Positions 60,891 to 64,000 of a DNA stretch of 64,000 nucleotides are shown here, one piece after another (within the stretch, counting starts at the first letter, position 1; each line of letters opens with the position of its first letter). This DNA comes from Pelagicoccus sp. SDUM812003 (GTDB taxonomy: Bacteria > Verrucomicrobiota > Verrucomicrobiia > Opitutales > Opitutaceae), in the NCBI RefSeq assembly GCF_031127815.1, contig NZ_JARXHY010000006.1:124001-188000 (forward strand), in the 5' to 3' direction. The notes beneath the pieces are model-generated. The model worked only from the letters and a program-made list of their open reading frames with translations, did not search any database and was not told the origin of the DNA. Made by a program: the position numbers and the translations under genes.

Positions 60891-61280
60891 CTAGAGCGAA
60901 AACTGCTGCTTGAGCGCCTCGACGTCCAGTTCCTCAGCGTCTTTCCAGAGCGCTTCGAGCTTGTAGGTATCTCGGGTCTCTGGGGCGAAAAGATGGATCA
61001 TGACGTCGAAAGCGTCCACTACCGACCAGCCGGACTCCGGCCCTTCGTCCACGCCGAGGATGCGTACCTTCTTTTCCTTCAGCGCCTTGTCGAGATCTCG
61101 TTTCATCGCTCGCAGGTGTGGTTCGGCGAGAGCCGACGCGAGTACCAGATAGTTGGTGATCGAGCTTTGCTCGCGCACGTCTAGGGCGACGATGTTTTCC
61201 GCCTTGGTGTCTTCCAAGGTCTTGCAGCAGAGGGCGAGGGTTTCGAGGCCGTCTTCAGGCAGTGACTTTTCGGTACTCAT
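60891..61280 (-). CDS. rsfS: Ribosome silencing factor RsfS
   Basis: A 129-residue RsfS/Iojap protein with a short N-terminal extension. Conserved blocks: KAENIVALDVREQSSITNYLVLASA, then the GxEGP-like VDEGPESGWSVVDAFDVMIHLF and DTYKLEALWKDAEEL. It binds ribosomal protein L14 and blocks subunit joining in starvation. Its start overlaps the nadD stop (ATGA at 61277-61280), the usual nadD-rsfS arrangement. Confidence 0.95.
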   Translation of the reverse strand: MSTEKSLPEDGLETLALCCKTLEDTKAENIVALDVREQSSITNYLVLASALAEPHLRAMKRDLDKALKEKKVRILGVDEGPESGWSVVDAFDVMIHLFAPETRDTYKLEALWKDAEELDVEALKQQFSL

Positions 61281-61885
61281 TCGGTGTTGTCTCTCTGGCG
61301 ATAGAGATTTCGGGTCTTGATGTAATCAAATACGGGAGCTGGCAAGAAGTACTTCGTCTCCAGGCCGGTTTTGAGTCGGCGTCTGATCTCGCTCGAGCTA
61401 ATGTCAATCGCCCGGGCTTTCGCTCGCAGGATCTCTGTGTGTGGCGGCAGATCGTTATTTGCCCCTGCCGTCGAGCCGGGGCGTTCGAAGGCGATGAACG
61501 AAACCAGTTCGGCGAGGCGGCCGATGTCCCTCCAATGGTGGAGCTGGGCGAGTTGGTCGGCGCCGAGAATCCAGAAAAGCGCATCCGAAGGGCGTTCGTG
61601 TTTCAGGGCTTCAGCGGTCGCGACGGAGTAGCTGATTGCGCCGAGCTTGAATTCGATATCTGAAACCTCGAAGCGCGAATCCTCGCGGGTCGCCGCCTGC
61701 GTCATGGCCAGCCGTTGCTCCGGAGTCGCGCAGGAGTCGGCCGCCTTGAGCGGAGCTTGACGGGCAGGGATGAACAGCACGCGGTCGAGGTCGAACTGCT
61801 CGCAGGCATCCTGGGCGATGATCATGTGCCCGATGTGAATGGGATCGAAACTGCCCCCTATTATTCCGATGCGTTTGGCCACCAT
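61277..61885 (-). CDS. nadD: Nicotinate-nucleotide adenylyltransferase
   Basis: A 202-residue NadD. The nucleotidyl-transfer motif is IGIIGGSFDPIHIGH, with the conserved GxFxPxHxGH pattern, and the later ISSSEIRRRLKTG block matches the ISSTxIR motif. It makes deamido-NAD. I chose ATG 61885 (MVAKRIGIIGG); a TTG at 61918 would add 11 residues. The upstream sigma factor gene ends 40 bases before this start, and all three genes point the same way. Confidence 0.95.
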   Translation of the reverse strand: MVAKRIGIIGGSFDPIHIGHMIIAQDACEQFDLDRVLFIPARQAPLKAADSCATPEQRLAMTQAATREDSRFEVSDIEFKLGAISYSVATAEALKHERPSDALFWILGADQLAQLHHWRDIGRLAELVSFIAFERPGSTAGANNDLPPHTEILRAKARAIDISSSEIRRRLKTGLETKYFLPAPVFDYIKTRNLYRQRDNTE

Positions 61886-61925
61886 GAGAAGCTCTTGCTG
61901 GAGCGGGCTGGCTGTCAATCTTCCT

Positions 61926-63017
61926 CTAGTCAGCGAGCGATCGGACGGACGAGGTAGGTTGGCTCTCCGCCCGCGCTGCCCGGAGAATCTGGGCGAGGGT
62001 CTGCAGGGCGCGTTGCTCGCGACGATGCACCTGTTGGCGCGTGATCCCTGTCTCGCGTGAGACGTGCGCGAGCGAATGGTCTGCTCCCTGGCGTTCGACG
62101 CCGTAGCGAAGCTGGATAACCTGTCGCTGTTTCTCCGTTAGCTGGGCGAGCGCCGAGCAAACCAGCTCTCGTTCGTCGTTCGCCTCGGCTAACGCGGCCG
62201 GGCAAGGTCCAGCTTCCACCATCGCTTCGGCCTCGTTTTGCGGAAAGTCGAGCTGCAGTACGCCCGCTCGCAGCGCCTCTCTCAGCTCGCTGTGCGCGTC
62301 AATGCGCCGAGTCGAGTCTTCCGGATCGCCTCTGAGGGCTTGAGAGATGAGATTGATCGGGGCTTTTACCGGAAGACGCTGCCGCATGGCAAAGTTCGTC
62401 ATGGCGCGCTTGATCCAGTGTCGGGCGTAGCTGGCGAAGCATCGATTCGGGTCCGCATGATCGATGGCTCGCAGTAGAGCGAGCCGCCCTTCCTGCATGG
62501 CGTCCTCGGCTCCCGAGCTTTTCCAGCGACCGCGTGGGAGGCATGTGGCGACCAGCGGCTCGAAGCGTCCGTACAGGACGCTTTGGTCCTCCTTGTAGCC
62601 TTGATACTTGGCGGCAATTCGAAGCCTGGTCAGCGAGCGCAGCGACTGCCAATGGCTCGCGGAGGGAGCGGCGAAGTCTGTCCGAGCGACGTAGCTTGTG
62701 ACGGCCCAATGTCGAGCCAGGCGCTTCGATTCCGCGTGAGTGGGCTTGGTTAGCTCGCCTTCGCCCATCGCCTGCAGGATGACTTCGAACTTCTGCTGAA
62801 GCGGCAAGCTAAGCAGGGCCTTGCGGAGCGAGATGCCACGTCGCTGTCCTTTGAATCCCAGCTGCGACGCCGCGAGAGCGATCTCCCCCTCCCATTCCGC
62901 TTTGGTTATCATCCAATCCAAGGCGGAGCGAACGCGAGCGATCCGCAAAAACGCGGGGCGATTCGCGGGGTCGTTCGCAGGGAGCTCCGCAGATTGGTCT
63001 CGTGAAATCGTGGGCAT
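61926..63017 (-). CDS. RNA polymerase sigma factor (sigma-70 family, with unusual N-terminus)
   Basis: A 363-residue protein. About residues 165-230 match region 2 (GAEDAMQEGRLALLRAIDHAD, CFASYARHWIKRAMTNFAMRQR). About 285-345 match region 4 (LTEKQRQVIQLRYG, then SLAHVSRETGITRQQVHRREQRALQTLAQIL with the HTH). An N-terminal ~150-residue extension has no resemblance to region 1 that I can see, and region 3 is weak between 235 and 280. It is not the housekeeping sigma factor; it may be an alternative group 3/4-like factor. Start ATG 63017. It heads a three-gene operon with nadD and rsfS. Confidence 0.8.
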   Translation of the reverse strand: MPTISRDQSAELPANDPANRPAFLRIARVRSALDWMITKAEWEGEIALAASQLGFKGQRRGISLRKALLSLPLQQKFEVILQAMGEGELTKPTHAESKRLARHWAVTSYVARTDFAAPSASHWQSLRSLTRLRIAAKYQGYKEDQSVLYGRFEPLVATCLPRGRWKSSGAEDAMQEGRLALLRAIDHADPNRCFASYARHWIKRAMTNFAMRQRLPVKAPINLISQALRGDPEDSTRRIDAHSELREALRAGVLQLDFPQNEAEAMVEAGPCPAALAEANDERELVCSALAQLTEKQRQVIQLRYGVERQGADHSLAHVSRETGITRQQVHRREQRALQTLAQILRAARAESQPTSSVRSLAD

Positions 63018-63221
63018 CTTAGGCTGGCGGCGCTGCTAGATTCGCAAGGAAGCAGGAGTCGCGCAAGACCCTTTGCTGGGTTGGACTGGGACTGTACCGG
63101 GTCTAACCATGCCGCTCATGTCGAAGGCGTCGCCGAGCGAAGCGAGCAACGCCTTGGAAAAGTGTGAATCAGGGGCTTGTTTTTGAAACGGAATTCTGCT
63201 GGTTTTCACGCTCCATCCAAT

Positions 63222-63308
63222 GCCCTGGTGGCGGAATCGGTAGACGCAGCGGACTTAAAATCCGCTGTCCGCAAGGACGTGTGGGTTCGAGTCCCACCCT
63301 GGGCACCA
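63222..63308 (+). tRNA. tRNA-Leu (anticodon TAA)
   Basis: An 87-base class II tRNA with encoded CCA (63306-63308). The anticodon stem GCGGA/TCCGC encloses CTTAAAA, giving anticodon TAA. The long variable arm (TGTCCGCAAGGACGT) and T-arm GTGGGTTCGAGTCCCAC are normal. The acceptor arms GCCCTGG and CCTGGGC pair with one T-T mismatch at pair 5-68, unusual for a functional tRNA. Confidence 0.93.
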
Positions 63309-63312
63309 TTGT

Positions 63313-63337
63313 TAAGTCGCTTTTGATAGGCGACTTA
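63313..63337 (+). terminator. Hairpin just downstream of tRNA-Leu
   Basis: TAAGTCGC (63313-63320) pairs perfectly with GCGACTTA (63330-63337) around nine bases. No U-run follows. It may help terminate or process the tRNA transcript. The rest of the gap up to 63552 contains no gene that I can support. Confidence 0.5.
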
Positions 63338-63552
63338 TGGGCTTGGTGGTCGTCTCGTTTCCCAGTTGGGTTTCAGAGTCGTTTGGAATCTATCCGGTTT
63401 CTGTTCAGATTCTATCCAATGCTTACGTCTGGGCGCTGATCTGTGAGATATAGAAGGCTGGTCGACTATCGAGCGCCTTTGGGCGTCTAGTTGGAATTCT
63501 GGCGATCTATTGCACGGCAAAAGAGAGGCTTCGGTTTTCTCGTTTGTCCCGT

Positions 63553-64000
63553 TTAGTCCCTGTTGCGCACGGCATCTTCTACTTGTTGGTAGAGGACCTG
63601 AATGGAATCGCTTGACTGAAGCTTGAGGGCCCGTGCGACGTAGGGTTGGGATTCCGAGAATCGCTTTTCTTCGATGAGCAGCTTTGCTCGGGTCAAGACG
63701 GCAGGGTATTCAGCTTCCGGATCTCTTTCCGCCCTGTCGAGAAGGAGGTAGGCTTTGTCGCGTTTATCGGCTTCGATGTAGCGTCGAGCGAGCTTGACCA
63801 AAGCCTTCCCGTTGGTGGGGTCGAACTGAGTCGCTTCTTCGAGGCGCTCGATAGAAGCGTAAAGATCGCCTTCATGGTAGGCGATTTCGGCTGCGATCGA
63901 GTAATAGCTAAATCGGGTGTCAGAGTCCGTTGGATACGAGGTTATTTCGATCTTGGAGAAAAGGTCTTTGGCGAGCTCGATTTGCTCGTTTCGGATCAAA
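63553..64000 (-). CDS. TPR-repeat protein (partial, cut by window end)
   Basis: The C-terminal 148 residues of a protein of tetratricopeptide repeats. Helical pairs with the TPR pattern are visible: YSIAAEIAYHEGDLYASIERLEEA, TNGKALVKLARRYIEADKRDKAYLLLDRA, PAVLTRAKLLIEEKRFSESQPYV. The frame stays open to position 64000, so the true start is outside the window (the TTG at 63999 is probably not it). Partner and role are unknown. Confidence 0.7.
   Translation of the reverse strand, partial: LIRNEQIELAKDLFSKIEITSYPTDSDTRFSYYSIAAEIAYHEGDLYASIERLEEATQFDPTNGKALVKLARRYIEADKRDKAYLLLDRAERDPEAEYPAVLTRAKLLIEEKRFSESQPYVARALKLQSSDSIQVLYQQVEDAVRNRD

Overview
The window is a stretch of bacterial chromosome with high GC content and dense coding (about 45 supported protein genes, two tRNA-Leu genes). 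It most resembles a marine, Gram-negative-type member of the Verrucomicrobiota (class Opitutae; Pelagicoccus/Puniceicoccaceae-like). The reasons are the outer-membrane machinery (a type V autotransporter, DUF481 outer-membrane proteins, a GH97 glycosidase), many hybrid histidine kinases, a lone type IV pilin-like protein and the codon/GC style. The taxon is an inference; there is no rRNA gene to settle it. No insertion sequence, prophage, CRISPR array or rRNA operon was seen.

Layout. 1-10.5 kb: start of a membrane sensor, an AhpD-like protein, a broken receiver-domain remnant, the long RNA helicase HrpA, a Cu/Zn permease with an HMA domain plus a small secreted protein, an MFS transporter and an unusual kinase-like protein. 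10.5-11.7 kb: the largest gene-poor gap, with hairpins. 11.7-16.4 kb: a secreted protein, a small conserved protein, a hybrid kinase, YhbY and a pyroglutamyl-peptidase-like protein whose catalytic Cys is Ser. 16.4-21.1 kb: a minus-strand cluster (uridine kinase, sugar-phosphate transferase, nucleotidyltransferase/beta-helix/degenerate transferase fusion, RsbW-kinase/PP2C-phosphatase fusion) facing a STAS anti-anti-sigma protein. 21.2-31 kb: MATE exporter, a 1158-residue hybrid kinase, peroxiredoxin, GT4 glycosyltransferase, PepSY-type membrane protein, GH97 glucosidase.

31-39.3 kb is a single 2762-residue autotransporter with nested repeats. 39.3-43.9 kb: a structured region, tRNA-Leu(CAG), the ferrous iron system (Cys-rich small protein diverging from feoA-feoB) and an AlkX/YcaQ-type DNA glycosylase. 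43.9-51.7 kb: DUF481 protein, cysE, aroC, an unknown P-loop-like protein, coaBC, dinB, an rRNA methyltransferase and a thioredoxin-like protein. 51.9-59.1 kb: a receiver-HDOD-membrane-GspB/PilP-like fusion, a methyltransferase and a translationally coupled three-gene glycan/lipid operon (GT-C, methyltransferase, methyltransferase-GT2 fusion). 59.2-64 kb: pilin, second DUF481 protein, a sigma factor-nadD-rsfS operon, tRNA-Leu(UAA) and a TPR protein cut by the window end.

The most noteworthy observations are a heptamer, GTATCCA/TGGATAC, that occurs about 33 times (several-fold more than expected by a rough base-composition estimate); the HDOD-to-secretion-domain fusion; the partner-switching genes embedded in a polysaccharide-initiation cluster; and the six-fold super-repeat of the giant autotransporter. 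All counts and alignments were made by eye.
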